The position numbers were made by a program, and so were the translations under genes. Shown in pieces: positions 26,541-35,005 of a DNA stretch of 64,000 nucleotides; positions within the stretch are counted from its first letter, which is position 1, and each line of letters starts with the position of its first letter. The notes beneath the pieces were generated by a model, which saw only the letters and a program-made list of their open reading frames with translations, made no database searches and was not told the origin of the DNA. The DNA comes from an uncultured Peptoniphilus sp. (GTDB taxonomy: Bacteria; Bacillota; Clostridia; Tissierellales; Peptoniphilaceae). The DNA lies in contig NZ_CALUAA010000002.1 in the NCBI RefSeq assembly GCF_943913915.1, forward strand, positions 1 through 64,000, written 5' to 3'.

Positions 26541-26617
26541 CGGGCATAAAAATTCTGGACAAAATCTACGAGCCGTTATAAAATGAACACTCATTCATAT
26601 ATTGACGGAGGAATAGT

Positions 26618-27343
26618 ATGTCATCTACACAAACTAAGGGGAAACCCTATCAAATATTAAACGGCGCCCAATTAAAATACATCGCTTTTTTATCCATGTT
26701 ATTGGACCACGTGAATAATGCCATTGTTACGCCCTATTTAACCGGTTCGGGGCCTTTGCTTCACATCAGTAATTTTTTAAGTATTTTGGGCCGCATCGCC
26801 TTTCCTATCTTCATGTTTTTTCTCGTGGAGGGCTTTTTCAACACCCGTTCGAGAAGCAAGTACTTGCGCAATCTTCTGATTTTCGCATTGATTTCGGAAA
26901 TCCCCTTCGATCTTTTTACATCGAAAGTTTTTTTCGATAAAAATTGGAACAATATGATGTTCACCTTGGCACTTTCTTTGGTGACCATCTGGATCGTTGA
27001 CATTTTAAAAGAAAAAATCGCCGCAAAATCCAAAGCCGGTTGGTACGGCGCATCCGTTCTCGTGGTCGCCTTTATGTGCGGTGTCGCCATGTTTTTAAGT
27101 TTGGATTACGATTACCACGCCATTATCGTGGCCTATTTGTTCTACCTCTTCAGAGATCGCCCCGTCGCGGCGGCAGGGCTCGGCTATCTTTCCATTATAA
27201 AAGAACTATGGTCGGGGTTGGGTTTTCTCGCCACACTGACCTATAACGGGGAGCGGGGCAAACAGTACAAATGGTTGAACTACGCATTTTACCCCGTGCA
27301 CATTCTTATTCTCGCCATCTTGCGATTTATCTTAAATGTATAG
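26618..27343 (+). CDS. TraX family membrane protein
   Basis: 241 residues, about seven to eight hydrophobic helices, with the family core LNGAQLKYIAFLSMLLDHVN, ILGRIAFPIFMFFLVEGFFNT and RNLLIFALISEIPFDL, then NNMMFTLALS. TraX of the F plasmid N-acetylates pilin; chromosomal relatives in Bacillota have unknown substrates and are likely membrane acyltransferases. ATG follows GACGGAGGAATAGT. No other conjugation gene is present, so it is not evidence for a conjugative element. Confidence 0.85.
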   Translation: MSSTQTKGKPYQILNGAQLKYIAFLSMLLDHVNNAIVTPYLTGSGPLLHISNFLSILGRIAFPIFMFFLVEGFFNTRSRSKYLRNLLIFALISEIPFDLFTSKVFFDKNWNNMMFTLALSLVTIWIVDILKEKIAAKSKAGWYGASVLVVAFMCGVAMFLSLDYDYHAIIVAYLFYLFRDRPVAAAGLGYLSIIKELWSGLGFLATLTYNGERGKQYKWLNYAFYPVHILILAILRFILNV

Positions 27344-27349
27344 CAATCA

Positions 27350-27386
27350 AAAAGGAGCACGCCTTTAAGGGCATGCTCTTTTTTTA
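27350..27386. terminator. Bidirectional terminator after traX-like gene
   Basis: AAAAAGGAGCACGCC and GGGCATGCTCTTTTTTT pair with one mismatch; it lies between convergent genes. Confidence 0.75.
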
Positions 27387-28592
27387 ATCGTTTTGCCGCG
27401 CCGGCTCGTACTGAGGATAATATTTCCGCGTGGAGATGCGGCGGCGCATATAATCTAAATAGCGGGGAAGGGAGCGATCTTTTTCGTACCATTGGGTAAA
27501 TTTAAAGCCCTTCTTTAAATAAGTATCGATGAGCTCCTTGTCCTCAGGGCTGCCGTATTTTCGAAGTACGGAGGGATCCACAAAGAGCCAAAGTCCCCGT
27601 TCGTCGTGGTAATGGGGAGCGAGTGATTTGTTTTCGATTAAATCCTCTACGGGATAGCGCATAAAATTGCAGCCACCGGCGGTCATGTAATAAGAGGAGC
27701 GCCCTTGGCGAATATTAATTTCAAAGACCTTATACTTTTTATCCCGTACATCGTATTTCAAATCGAAATTGGCAAAGCCCCTGTAGCCGAGGGCCTTTAA
27801 AAAGCGAGTGTACTGATCGTAGAGGGCATCGTCGCCGATGGTTAAAAGGGCGTTGTAATTGCCGATTTCGTAGGGGAGGCATTCGTCTAAAAGACATTTG
27901 CCGAGACTCATCATGGTGACCTCCCCACTGCTGTCTACATAAGCATTTAAGACAAACATGGCGGAGGAATTGCCGGGGATAAAATCCTGTACGATCAATT
28001 CGCCGCTATAGCCGGCGTCGTAAATTAAATCCACGACCCGCTTCAGCTCCTCGGCGTCGTCGATTTTATAAAATTTCTTCTTTCCCTCGAAGTGCATGTG
28101 CACAAATTCAATACTATCGTTGGCCTTTAGCCCTACGGGGAAGGTGAAGCCTAAATCCAAATCATCCTTCGTTTCCATGGAAATAATCTTCGTCGCCGGG
28201 TAGTCCAATCCGTATTCTTCACAGATTTCATAGAAGTCGATTTTGTTTTCCAGCTTCTGTTGGAGATCGTAGTCGATGTAGTTAAAGACGAAATCTTCTT
28301 CCAGCGCCTTTTTGTGCTTGGCAATCAGGGCGGTGTAGCCGTCGGAGCAGGAGGTAAGGAGAAGGGGCTTTTGATCCTGAAAACGCTCCGCTACCTCTTT
28401 CATGGTGCGCAAAAAGCCTTCATCCGTGTCGAAATCTTCATGAACTTCCACGTCGACGATTTTCGACGCCCTCGTAAAGCGAAGGGGCTTTACGCCGTAA
28501 GCGTGGGAGCACACGCCGTAGGCCTCGTGAAGGGAGCGTGCCACGCCGTAAGCATTAATATCCGTTCCTAAAATAACCGAAGTAAAATCCAT
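27384..28592 (-). CDS. ATP-grasp ligase, D-aspartate/D-glutamate ligase-like
   Basis: 402-residue ATP-grasp protein resembling the D-aspartate ligase of Enterococcus faecium, which attaches a D-amino acid to the side chain of Lys in peptidoglycan precursors. Seen: N-terminal pre-ATP-grasp fold (VILGTDINAYGVARSLHE), ATP-binding lysine-rich region (LENKIDFYEICEEYGLDYP), central LIVQDFIPG, and metal-binding FEINIRQGRSSYY. The start ATG at 28592 overlaps the racemase stop by one base (TGATG) and has AGAGG upstream; the ATG at 28613 lies inside the racemase. Coupling to an Asp/Glu racemase supports a D-Asp or D-Glu cross-bridge role. The acceptor is inferred. Confidence 0.7.
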   Translation of the reverse strand: MDFTSVILGTDINAYGVARSLHEAYGVCSHAYGVKPLRFTRASKIVDVEVHEDFDTDEGFLRTMKEVAERFQDQKPLLLTSCSDGYTALIAKHKKALEEDFVFNYIDYDLQQKLENKIDFYEICEEYGLDYPATKIISMETKDDLDLGFTFPVGLKANDSIEFVHMHFEGKKKFYKIDDAEELKRVVDLIYDAGYSGELIVQDFIPGNSSAMFVLNAYVDSSGEVTMMSLGKCLLDECLPYEIGNYNALLTIGDDALYDQYTRFLKALGYRGFANFDLKYDVRDKKYKVFEINIRQGRSSYYMTAGGCNFMRYPVEDLIENKSLAPHYHDERGLWLFVDPSVLRKYGSPEDKELIDTYLKKGFKFTQWYEKDRSLPRYLDYMRRRISTRKYYPQYEPARQND

Positions 28593-29269
28593 CAAATCCT
28601 CTTTCTTCCGCAAGTTTTAATAATGACGTCCCCTAAAACCTGGGTGGTGTCCACGACCTTTTCGTTGTCGATGCCCAAAGTGGAAAGCTCCGTGCATGCC
28701 AAAATCACCACGGCATCCTCGGTGTACTTGGCGAGAAGGGCGTCCATTTCGGGGAAACGGGTCTTCCCCAGCTCCTTTACATCGTAAATAATGCGTGTAA
28801 TGGTCTCCTGTTCATCCGCCGTCGGGTAGATGACCTCGAGATCGTGGCGGGCGGCGTAGTGATTGTAAAGCTTTGTGGAGCGCGTGCCTTCTGTGGCGAA
28901 GACGGCCACTTTTTGTGTGCCCATTTCCTTACAGCGGGCGAGGGTTTCGTCAATCATATTGATAATTCTGCCCTTCGCCATCTTCGACATGGCGTCGAAA
29001 AAATAATGGCCCGTGTTGCAGGGAAAGGCGATAAGGGGAACGTTTAAATCGTTTAGAATATCGAAGTCACCCTTGACGGCGTCGAGGAAGTCTTCGTCTT
29101 TTCCGTTTAAAATCACATCCGTCCGATCAGGAAGGGTGGAATGATTTAAAATTAGCGCGTTAATATGCTCTTGGTCTTTAGTAGCGGCCGTGTGGCGGAC
29201 GATATAGTCGAATAAAACGGAGGTGGCCAAAGGCCCCATGCCGCCCACAATGCCCAGTTCGTAATTCAT
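28592..29269 (-). CDS. Aspartate/glutamate racemase family protein
   Basis: 225 residues. PLP-independent amino acid racemase with two catalytic cysteines, in FPCNTGHYF (about residue 84) and LACTELS (about residue 194), plus the N-terminal GIVGGMGPLAT signature. It belongs to the aspartate racemase branch rather than MurI by its start, but substrate choice is not certain. It overlaps the ATP-grasp gene by one base, an arrangement like the aspartate racemase/D-aspartate ligase pair of enterococci. Candidate promoter on the minus strand: TTAATA, 16-bp spacer, TACAAT (29304-29299). Confidence 0.85.
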   Translation of the reverse strand: MNYELGIVGGMGPLATSVLFDYIVRHTAATKDQEHINALILNHSTLPDRTDVILNGKDEDFLDAVKGDFDILNDLNVPLIAFPCNTGHYFFDAMSKMAKGRIINMIDETLARCKEMGTQKVAVFATEGTRSTKLYNHYAARHDLEVIYPTADEQETITRIIYDVKELGKTRFPEMDALLAKYTEDAVVILACTELSTLGIDNEKVVDTTQVLGDVIIKTCGRKRI

Positions 29270-29336
29270 AGTGTCAGATCCTTTTTCATGTTTTCTTTAT
29301 TGTACCATAGAATGAATCCTTATTAAGACAGAACCA

Positions 29337-30743
29337 TCAGGTGCCGCAGAAGGTCTTGTAACCGGGGATGGCGGGAGCGGTGCGAAGGGCCTTTTGCTCC
29401 TCGCTGTGGGCGAAGGGATCTTTCAAGAGCTCTAAAAGATGGAATAAAAAGCTGCTGTCGCCCTCTTCCGCTTCCTGAATGGCCCGCTCTACTAAATAAT
29501 TCTTCGGAATAATAGCGGGATTTGTTTTCAAACGAAGGGCTTCTCCCTCTTCTCCGGTTTTTTCTACGAGTTTTTCATAAAATCTGCTGAATGCTGTGGA
29601 CCACTCTTCTTTTTTATCGCCGTAAGTGATCCGCAAAAAAGATTCCGTGTAATCCAGCTTGTCGTCGTAGAGAATAGCTAAAAATTCCCGAATCATGTGC
29701 TCGTCCTCTTTCGAGATCTCTTTAAAGCCCAGTTTCTCGCCCATTTTCTTAAAATAAGTTGTCTCGAATGTGCGGATATAGCAGCTCAGAGCCTTCGTTT
29801 TCTTATCCTCAGCGATGTTAGAATCCTCATCTAAAAGAGGCAGAAGGGCTTCTCCTAATTTGGTTAAATTGAAAACACCGATCTGGCCCTGATTTTCAAA
29901 GCGGTAGCGGCCGAAGTGATCGATGGAGCTGAATACCGTCTTCGGGTCGAATACATCTAAAAAGGCGCAGGGTCCGTAATCGATGGTCTCCCCTGAAATC
30001 GTCATATTGTCCGTGTTCATGACGCCGTGAACAAAACCGAGGGACATCCATTGGGCGATGAGATCTCCCTGGCGTTCGGCGACGCGACATAAAAAGTCGT
30101 AAGCCTTATCCGATGAATCGGCGAGATCGGGATCGTGCCTGTGGATGGCGTAATCCAAAAGGGCTTCCACATCGCCGCCCTCCATATTCGCAATCCATTC
30201 GAAAGTGCCCACCCGCAAATGGCTCGACGCCACCCGAGTCAAAATGGCGCCTTCCTCCTCGCTGCTGCGATAGACGGGTTGGCCCGTCTTCACCACGGCG
30301 AGGGCGCGGGTCGTGGGCATGCCTAAAGCGTACATGGCCTCGCTCATAATATATTCGCGAACCATGGGTCCGAGAGAGGCACGTCCGTCGCCGCCCCGAG
30401 AAAAATCCGTGCGGCCGGCGCCTTTTAACTGAATATCTCGCCGCTCGCCTTCAGGCGTGATCTGCTCGCCGATTAAAATGGCACGGCCGTCGCCTAAGAT
30501 GGCCGGGTAACCGAACTGGTGGCCCATATAGGCCATGGCGATTGAAGATGCCTCCTTCGGCATCTTATTACCGCTTAAGACATTTAACCCCTCATTAGAA
30601 AAAAGTTCATCGGGATTTAAGCCGAGTTCCTCGGCAAGAGAGGGATTGGTTATAAAAAAAGAAGGCTGCGCTACCGGCGTAGGATTTACCTTGCGGAAAA
30701 AAGCACCGGGCAGCCTTTCGTACGAATTATCAAAATTAAACAT
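29337..30743 (-). CDS. selO: Protein adenylyltransferase SelO (YdiU/UPF0061)
   Basis: Pseudokinase-fold enzyme that transfers AMP to protein Ser/Thr/Tyr residues and is linked to redox homeostasis. Family signatures: YMGHQFGYPAILGDGRAILIGE, QLKGAGRTDFSRGGDGRA, REYIMSEAMYALGMPTTRAL, and VMNTDNMTISGETIDYGPC with the metal-binding Asn/Asp. 468 residues. The C-terminus ends KTFCGT: a Cys three residues from the end, where eukaryotic SelO has selenocysteine and many bacterial ones have Cys. The start is ATG 30743 after GGTGAT, not the longer frame from 30839. Confidence 0.9.
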   Translation of the reverse strand: MFNFDNSYERLPGAFFRKVNPTPVAQPSFFITNPSLAEELGLNPDELFSNEGLNVLSGNKMPKEASSIAMAYMGHQFGYPAILGDGRAILIGEQITPEGERRDIQLKGAGRTDFSRGGDGRASLGPMVREYIMSEAMYALGMPTTRALAVVKTGQPVYRSSEEEGAILTRVASSHLRVGTFEWIANMEGGDVEALLDYAIHRHDPDLADSSDKAYDFLCRVAERQGDLIAQWMSLGFVHGVMNTDNMTISGETIDYGPCAFLDVFDPKTVFSSIDHFGRYRFENQGQIGVFNLTKLGEALLPLLDEDSNIAEDKKTKALSCYIRTFETTYFKKMGEKLGFKEISKEDEHMIREFLAILYDDKLDYTESFLRITYGDKKEEWSTAFSRFYEKLVEKTGEEGEALRLKTNPAIIPKNYLVERAIQEAEEGDSSFLFHLLELLKDPFAHSEEQKALRTAPAIPGYKTFCGT

Positions 30744-31116
30744 AATATCACCGTTTAAATTAATACCCTTAACAAAGAGAATTACCCCTGCAGATAGGAA
30801 ACGACTTAAACTGTCACCACAAGGTGCACGGATTTTCAAACAAGTAAACGGAAGTTAGAAAAATAAGTCGGAAGTGACACTTTTACACGAAAGGATGACG
30901 GCCGTACAAATAACGGGTGCATTCATTATTCTTTTAGGGGTTTACGTGGCGAATCGTGCGATAGGTCGTTAATATTTCAGTATGTCTTACAGATAGATAC
31001 TTAGCGCAACGTTCCTGTTAATAAAGGCTTTTAATTCACTGAAGGCTTTTTAAAGTGAACTCAATAGGGTAACAAGATAAAGACTAAAAAACTGAAACAG
31101 TTTTCGGGAGGTTAAA
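30744..31116. other. 373-bp divergent region between selO and the catalase gene
   Basis: Non-coding. Near the catalase gene, AAGGCTTTT is repeated (31024-31032 and 31042-31050) and TTCACT/AGTGAA (31035-31040, 31054-31059) form an inverted repeat around the second copy. No confident promoter is recognised. The catalase ribosome site is GGGAGG at 31107. Confidence 0.5.
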
Positions 31117-33249
31117 ATGACGAAGAAAAAAGACAATAAGACCCATGATTTTATCAAGGCGCCTCTAACGCCGAAGGGTGAAGAAATAGCGAAGGAACCC
31201 AAGACCAATGACAAGATAAAAGATCTTGAAAAAGACGTGGTGGAGAATAAGGACAAGGCCTTCACGACCAATAAGGGTCTTAAAATGGCGGAGGAAGAAT
31301 TTTCTCTTAAAGCCGGCAGAAGAGGGCCGACTCTTCTTGAGGATTTCCACCTAAGAGAAAAGATCATGCACTTCGACCATGAACGTATCCCCGAAAGAAT
31401 CGTTCACGCTCGAGGCGTCGGCGCCCACGGTATTTTCAAGTGCACGAAAGATATGAGCAAGTATACGAAGGCTGCGCTTTTCACTGAGGAAGGAAAGGAA
31501 ACGCCGCTATTTACGAGAATTTCCACAGTAGCGGGTTTTAGAGGTTCTACGGATACACCGAGAGACACCCGGGGCTTTGCACTGAAATTTTACACGGAAG
31601 AGGGAAACTACGATATTGCCGGAAACAACTTCCCCGTGTTTATCATCCAGGACGCTATGAAATTCCCGGATTTCGTTCATGCCGTTAAACCGGAACCGGA
31701 TACGGAAGTGCCTCAGGCTCAATCGGCACACGATACCTTCTGGGATTTCGTCACCCGCAATCAGGAATCCGCTCACATGGTGATGTGGCAAATGAGCGAC
31801 CGCGCCATTCCCTTAAGTCTGCGCATGATCGACGGTTTCGGCGTGCATACCTTCCGCTGGGTCAACGAAAAGGGCGAGGCGGTTTTTGTGCGCTACCAAT
31901 GGAATCCCCAACTGGGCGTTCACTCCAGAGTTTGGGATGAAACCCTTAAAGTGTCAGGAAACGATCCGGACAGTCAACGGAAAGACCTTTACGATGCCAT
32001 CGACGAAGGCAATTACCCGGTATGGGATTTCTGTGTCCAAATACTTCCGGTAGAAAAGGAATTCGACCTCCCCTTCGATATTTTGGACCCGACGAAAGCT
32101 TGGCCGGAAGAACTCATTCCCAAGGAAAAAATCGGCGAAATTATTTTAAACCGCAATGTTACCAATTACTTCGCCGAAACGGAACAAGTGGCCTTTAACC
32201 CGGGTAATGTGGTCCCCGGTATCGACTTTACAAACGATCCTCTCCTTCAAGGAAGACTTTTCTCCTACACCGACACCCAACTCTTGCGTTTGGGCGGACC
32301 GAACTTTGCCCAAATCCCCATTAATCGTCCGATTTCTGAAGTTCATAATAATCAAAGGGACGGTTTCCATCAACACATGATCAACAAAGGGCCCGTGGCT
32401 TATATGAAATCCTCTATCGACGATCAATCCCCCTACTACGAAAGCGTAGAAAAAGGTGGATACGAACACTATGAGGAAAAAATTGACGGCGAGGTCATTA
32501 AAGCGAGAGACGACAGCTTCAGAGATCACTTCAGCCAAGCAACGGCTTTCTATAAATCTCTGAGCGATGTGGAACAAGAGCATATTATTAACGCCTTCGC
32601 ATTCGAGCTTTCCAAGGTAAAACGTGAAGAAATTCGCCAAAATACCGTGGATATGTTTGCCAATGTAGATGAAGATATGGCGAAATCCATTGCGGAAATC
32701 GTCGGCGCCGACGCGCCCGATGCCAATCGAGGATTCGATCCTGTAGGAACGAAGCCCACGAAGGAAGCGCTTAAGGTGAGAATGCCCGAATTTTCTCAAG
32801 AAAACACGGTATTTAAACCGGATACGCTGAAGGTGGGTATCTTTTCCGATGATGACGACGCGTTCGATTTTAAAAAGCTCGTCAAACACATTGAAGATAA
32901 CAAGGGGAAACCGGAAATTATTCAGGGAACTCTAAGCGATACAAAAGACGGAGTTTCTGTGGATCATCGCTATGAAACCGTCCACCCCACCCTTGAAGAT
33001 GCGCTTATTGTAGTGGTTCCTGAAAAACCCTCGAAGGGATTCAAACAGAATGTAGAGGAATTTGTAAACGAAACCTTCAATCACTACAAACCTCTATGGA
33101 TTATCGGCGATGAAAAGGGCATTTTGGATGAAGAACAGGCCAAGGCCGACGGCGTTATGGTGACGAAAGACGCTAAGAAAAAAGACATGGATGACTTCAT
33201 GAAGAATGTAGGGAAACAAAGATTCTGGAATCGGGAAGGTTCCATTTAA
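31117..33249 (+). CDS. katE: Large-subunit (clade 2, HPII-like) catalase
   Basis: Heme catalase that breaks H2O2 into water and O2. 710 residues, the large form with a C-terminal flavodoxin/DJ-1-like domain (from about 565, VGIFSDDDDAFDFKKL) unlike the ~480-residue clade 3 enzymes. Catalytic His97 lies in VHARGVGAHG, the distal Asn in AGNNFPVF, and the proximal heme ligand is Tyr384 in RLFSYTDTQ. The N-terminal ~50 residues are a lysine-rich extension. Catalase is uncommon in strict anaerobes; base composition is like its neighbours, so any transfer is old. Confidence 0.95.
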   Translation: MTKKKDNKTHDFIKAPLTPKGEEIAKEPKTNDKIKDLEKDVVENKDKAFTTNKGLKMAEEEFSLKAGRRGPTLLEDFHLREKIMHFDHERIPERIVHARGVGAHGIFKCTKDMSKYTKAALFTEEGKETPLFTRISTVAGFRGSTDTPRDTRGFALKFYTEEGNYDIAGNNFPVFIIQDAMKFPDFVHAVKPEPDTEVPQAQSAHDTFWDFVTRNQESAHMVMWQMSDRAIPLSLRMIDGFGVHTFRWVNEKGEAVFVRYQWNPQLGVHSRVWDETLKVSGNDPDSQRKDLYDAIDEGNYPVWDFCVQILPVEKEFDLPFDILDPTKAWPEELIPKEKIGEIILNRNVTNYFAETEQVAFNPGNVVPGIDFTNDPLLQGRLFSYTDTQLLRLGGPNFAQIPINRPISEVHNNQRDGFHQHMINKGPVAYMKSSIDDQSPYYESVEKGGYEHYEEKIDGEVIKARDDSFRDHFSQATAFYKSLSDVEQEHIINAFAFELSKVKREEIRQNTVDMFANVDEDMAKSIAEIVGADAPDANRGFDPVGTKPTKEALKVRMPEFSQENTVFKPDTLKVGIFSDDDDAFDFKKLVKHIEDNKGKPEIIQGTLSDTKDGVSVDHRYETVHPTLEDALIVVVPEKPSKGFKQNVEEFVNETFNHYKPLWIIGDEKGILDEEQAKADGVMVTKDAKKKDMDDFMKNVGKQRFWNREGSI

Positions 33250-33255
33250 GCTAGA

Positions 33256-33286
33256 TAAAAAGGCTTGGAAAAGTCCAAGTCTTTTT
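33256..33286 (+). terminator. Terminator after the catalase gene
   Basis: AAAAAG-GCTTGGA/TCCAAGTCTTTTT hairpin with an AAAG loop. Confidence 0.8.
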
Positions 33287-33307
33287 GCTTTTATAGAAGG
33301 GGTAATT

Positions 33308-33718
33308 ATGAAATATGCCGTTCGGTATTATACGAAGACGGGAAACACGAAAAAATTGGCGGAAGCCGTTGCAGAAACTTTAGGCGTAGAACCGCTCCCC
33401 ATCAGCAAGCCTGTTGAGGAGAAGGTGGACATTTTATTTTTGGGAAACTCCTATTACGCTTTCAGCATCGATCCCGAAGTGACAGAGTTTATTCGTTCAC
33501 TGGATAAAAACAAAGTAGGTAAGATCGTCAACTTCGGTTCCGCCGCCATGTTAAATTCAACGCTTAAAAAAGTGAAGAAGCAGGCGGAAAAGGTGGGCAT
33601 TCCCGTGGATGAAAGGGAATTTCACTGCAAGGGGGAATTTAAGGGGCTTCACAAGGGCAGACCCAATGAAAAAGATGTAGCGGCTGCAGCGGCTTTTGCC
33701 CAAGAATTTATTGAATGA
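33308..33718 (+). CDS. Short flavodoxin-like protein
   Basis: 136 residues with an N-terminal FMN-phosphate loop YYTKTGNTKKLAEAVAETLG and a central FLGNSYYAF segment, the flavodoxin fold. The second FMN loop is weakly conserved, so flavin binding is probable rather than certain. Likely an electron carrier or redox protein. ATG is 7 bases after GAAGGGG. It sits between catalase and small unknown genes in a redox-themed stretch. Confidence 0.75.
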   Translation: MKYAVRYYTKTGNTKKLAEAVAETLGVEPLPISKPVEEKVDILFLGNSYYAFSIDPEVTEFIRSLDKNKVGKIVNFGSAAMLNSTLKKVKKQAEKVGIPVDEREFHCKGEFKGLHKGRPNEKDVAAAAAFAQEFIE

Positions 33719-33820
33719 GTCCGCGTCTTAATATCATAAATGGTTGCCTATAAATCCGGGTAAACTTTTATAGTATGTTCTTCCGGAATCATGACAAGAC
33801 GAGTAGCCGAAGGAGGCAAT

Positions 33821-34132
33821 ATGGAATTAAAAGATTTTACCGATAAAGAACAGGAACTGATTAAAAAAGGACTATCCACATCGGAAGCTACGGATAAAGA
33901 GGCAGCGGATAAAATTCTCGCCCTTTTACCCGACGGTTGGATTAAAAAAATCCCCTTTTTTGTAAGAAAACACTCCACCACCAAGACCATCGAGCGCATT
34001 GCAAATGATTATCCCGAGCTTTACGCCGTGGCGAAGCAGGAGGGTGAACTTCCGGAAAAGGAAAGGGAAGAGCTTCGGAAAATTATCACCGACATCTTCC
34101 GTCAAAAAATGGAAAAACATAATATCAAATAA
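33821..34132 (+). CDS. Conserved-looking small helical protein, function unknown
   Basis: 103 residues, charged and helical (ELKDFTDKEQELIKKGLS, then EREELRKIITDIFRQKMEKH), with no membrane segment or motif I recognise. The start is ATG 33821 behind a perfect AAGGAGG; a longer frame from 33791 is rejected because the ribosome site lies inside it. TTGCCT (33744) and TATAGT (33769) could be its promoter, at a long 19-bp spacing. Confidence 0.6.
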   Translation: MELKDFTDKEQELIKKGLSTSEATDKEAADKILALLPDGWIKKIPFFVRKHSTTKTIERIANDYPELYAVAKQEGELPEKEREELRKIITDIFRQKMEKHNIK

Positions 34133-34230
34133 GAGAGATATGCATCTCCCAAAAAATAAAAGTCGTTAAACAAACTTTGTTAGACCGGCTTCTCCGGATT
34201 GGATATAATAAGAAAAAAAGGAGGAACACT

Positions 34231-34398
34231 ATGCCATTTATTCATGTAGAACTTGTAGAAGGTCGCTCCGACGAAGCGAAAGCTGAAATCGCAAAGGAAA
34301 TTATCGAATCCGTACACAAACACGCGGGCGCTCCCAAGGAACACATTCACGTCGTTTTCCAAGATATGAAGCGCAACGATTATTTCAACGAACAATAA
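34231..34398 (+). CDS. 4-oxalocrotonate tautomerase family protein
   Basis: 55 residues, MPFIHVELVEGRSDEAKAEI at the start. The catalytic residue is Pro1 after Met removal, and the short beta-alpha-beta unit fits the 4-OT family (about 60 residues, hexameric). The C-terminus is a little short. Biological substrate is unknown. ATG follows AAAGGAGG, and TATAAT at 34204-34209 is a probable -10. Confidence 0.85.
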   Translation: MPFIHVELVEGRSDEAKAEIAKEIIESVHKHAGAPKEHIHVVFQDMKRNDYFNEQ

Positions 34399-34412
34399 TC
34401 CCAAAAGAAAAT

Positions 34413-34436
34413 GCCCCTCGCGCGAGGGGCTTTTTT
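34413..34436. terminator. Terminator with an 18-bp perfect palindrome
   Basis: GCCCCTCG-CG-CGAGGGGC followed by TTTTTT; located between convergent genes. Confidence 0.85.
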
Positions 34437-34440
34437 GCGT

Positions 34441-34887
34441 CTATTTGCTTTCTTCTTCGAGGACGATGGCCATTAAATCTTCCATAGTGTTTTCCACGAT
34501 GCCGGCGCATTTACATTTCCGCTCGGGATCGTCGTTATCGTAGCCATGGGTTAAGGCGCGGCAGCAGGTGGCGCCGTTTTTTTCTATGAAGGCGTCGTGC
34601 ATTTTCTTGCTCAGCTCAAAGCAGCGATTGATCTTCGGATCGCCTTTTTCTGTGCGGCCGTAGAGATAGCCGATGCACATGGTAGCGCCTGCGAGAGCGC
34701 CGCAGATGCAGCCACCTCCGCCGAGACCCCAGGGAAAGCCCGAGCTCATGGCGATGGCTTCGTCGGGAATATCCAGCTCCAAGCTTTTTCTAAAGGTATC
34801 GATGACCGTTTCCGAACAGGCATAGCCTGAATGGAAGGCCTCGTCCGCATATGCTTTTACTTTTTCCATGTCCACATTGGTGTTCAT
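34441..34887 (-). CDS. C_GCAxxG_C_C family cysteine-rich protein
   Basis: 148 residues with the family hallmark GCICGALAGA preceded by YACSETV and followed by CCRALT and a CKCAG near the C-terminus, so at least six spaced cysteines. The family is thought to be redox-active or metal-binding, but no reaction is established. The start is ATG 34887 with AGAGGTGA upstream; a GTG nine bases earlier is part of that ribosome site. Convergent with the tautomerase gene. Confidence 0.85.
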   Translation of the reverse strand: MNTNVDMEKVKAYADEAFHSGYACSETVIDTFRKSLELDIPDEAIAMSSGFPWGLGGGGCICGALAGATMCIGYLYGRTEKGDPKINRCFELSKKMHDAFIEKNGATCCRALTHGYDNDDPERKCKCAGIVENTMEDLMAIVLEEESK

Positions 34888-35005
34888 GTCTATCACCTCT
34901 CTGTCGCTTCCTATAATTTTATGACTGTTTTTAGTATATCTGAAAAGGATAGCTATATAAAAGAGCTTAATCAGAAACTTTTAGAAAATAAAGAAAATAA
35001 GGAAA

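Noticed and set aside
26618..27343. TraX-like gene as a sign of a conjugative element
   Set aside because: Stand-alone TraX-family genes are common on Bacillota chromosomes, and no relaxase, coupling protein or integrase is present.
31050..31072. Sigma-B promoter for the catalase gene (TTTAA, 13 bp, GGGTAA)
   Set aside because: The -35 part is weak, and nothing else in the window points to a sigma-B regulon; a chance match in AT-rich DNA is likely.
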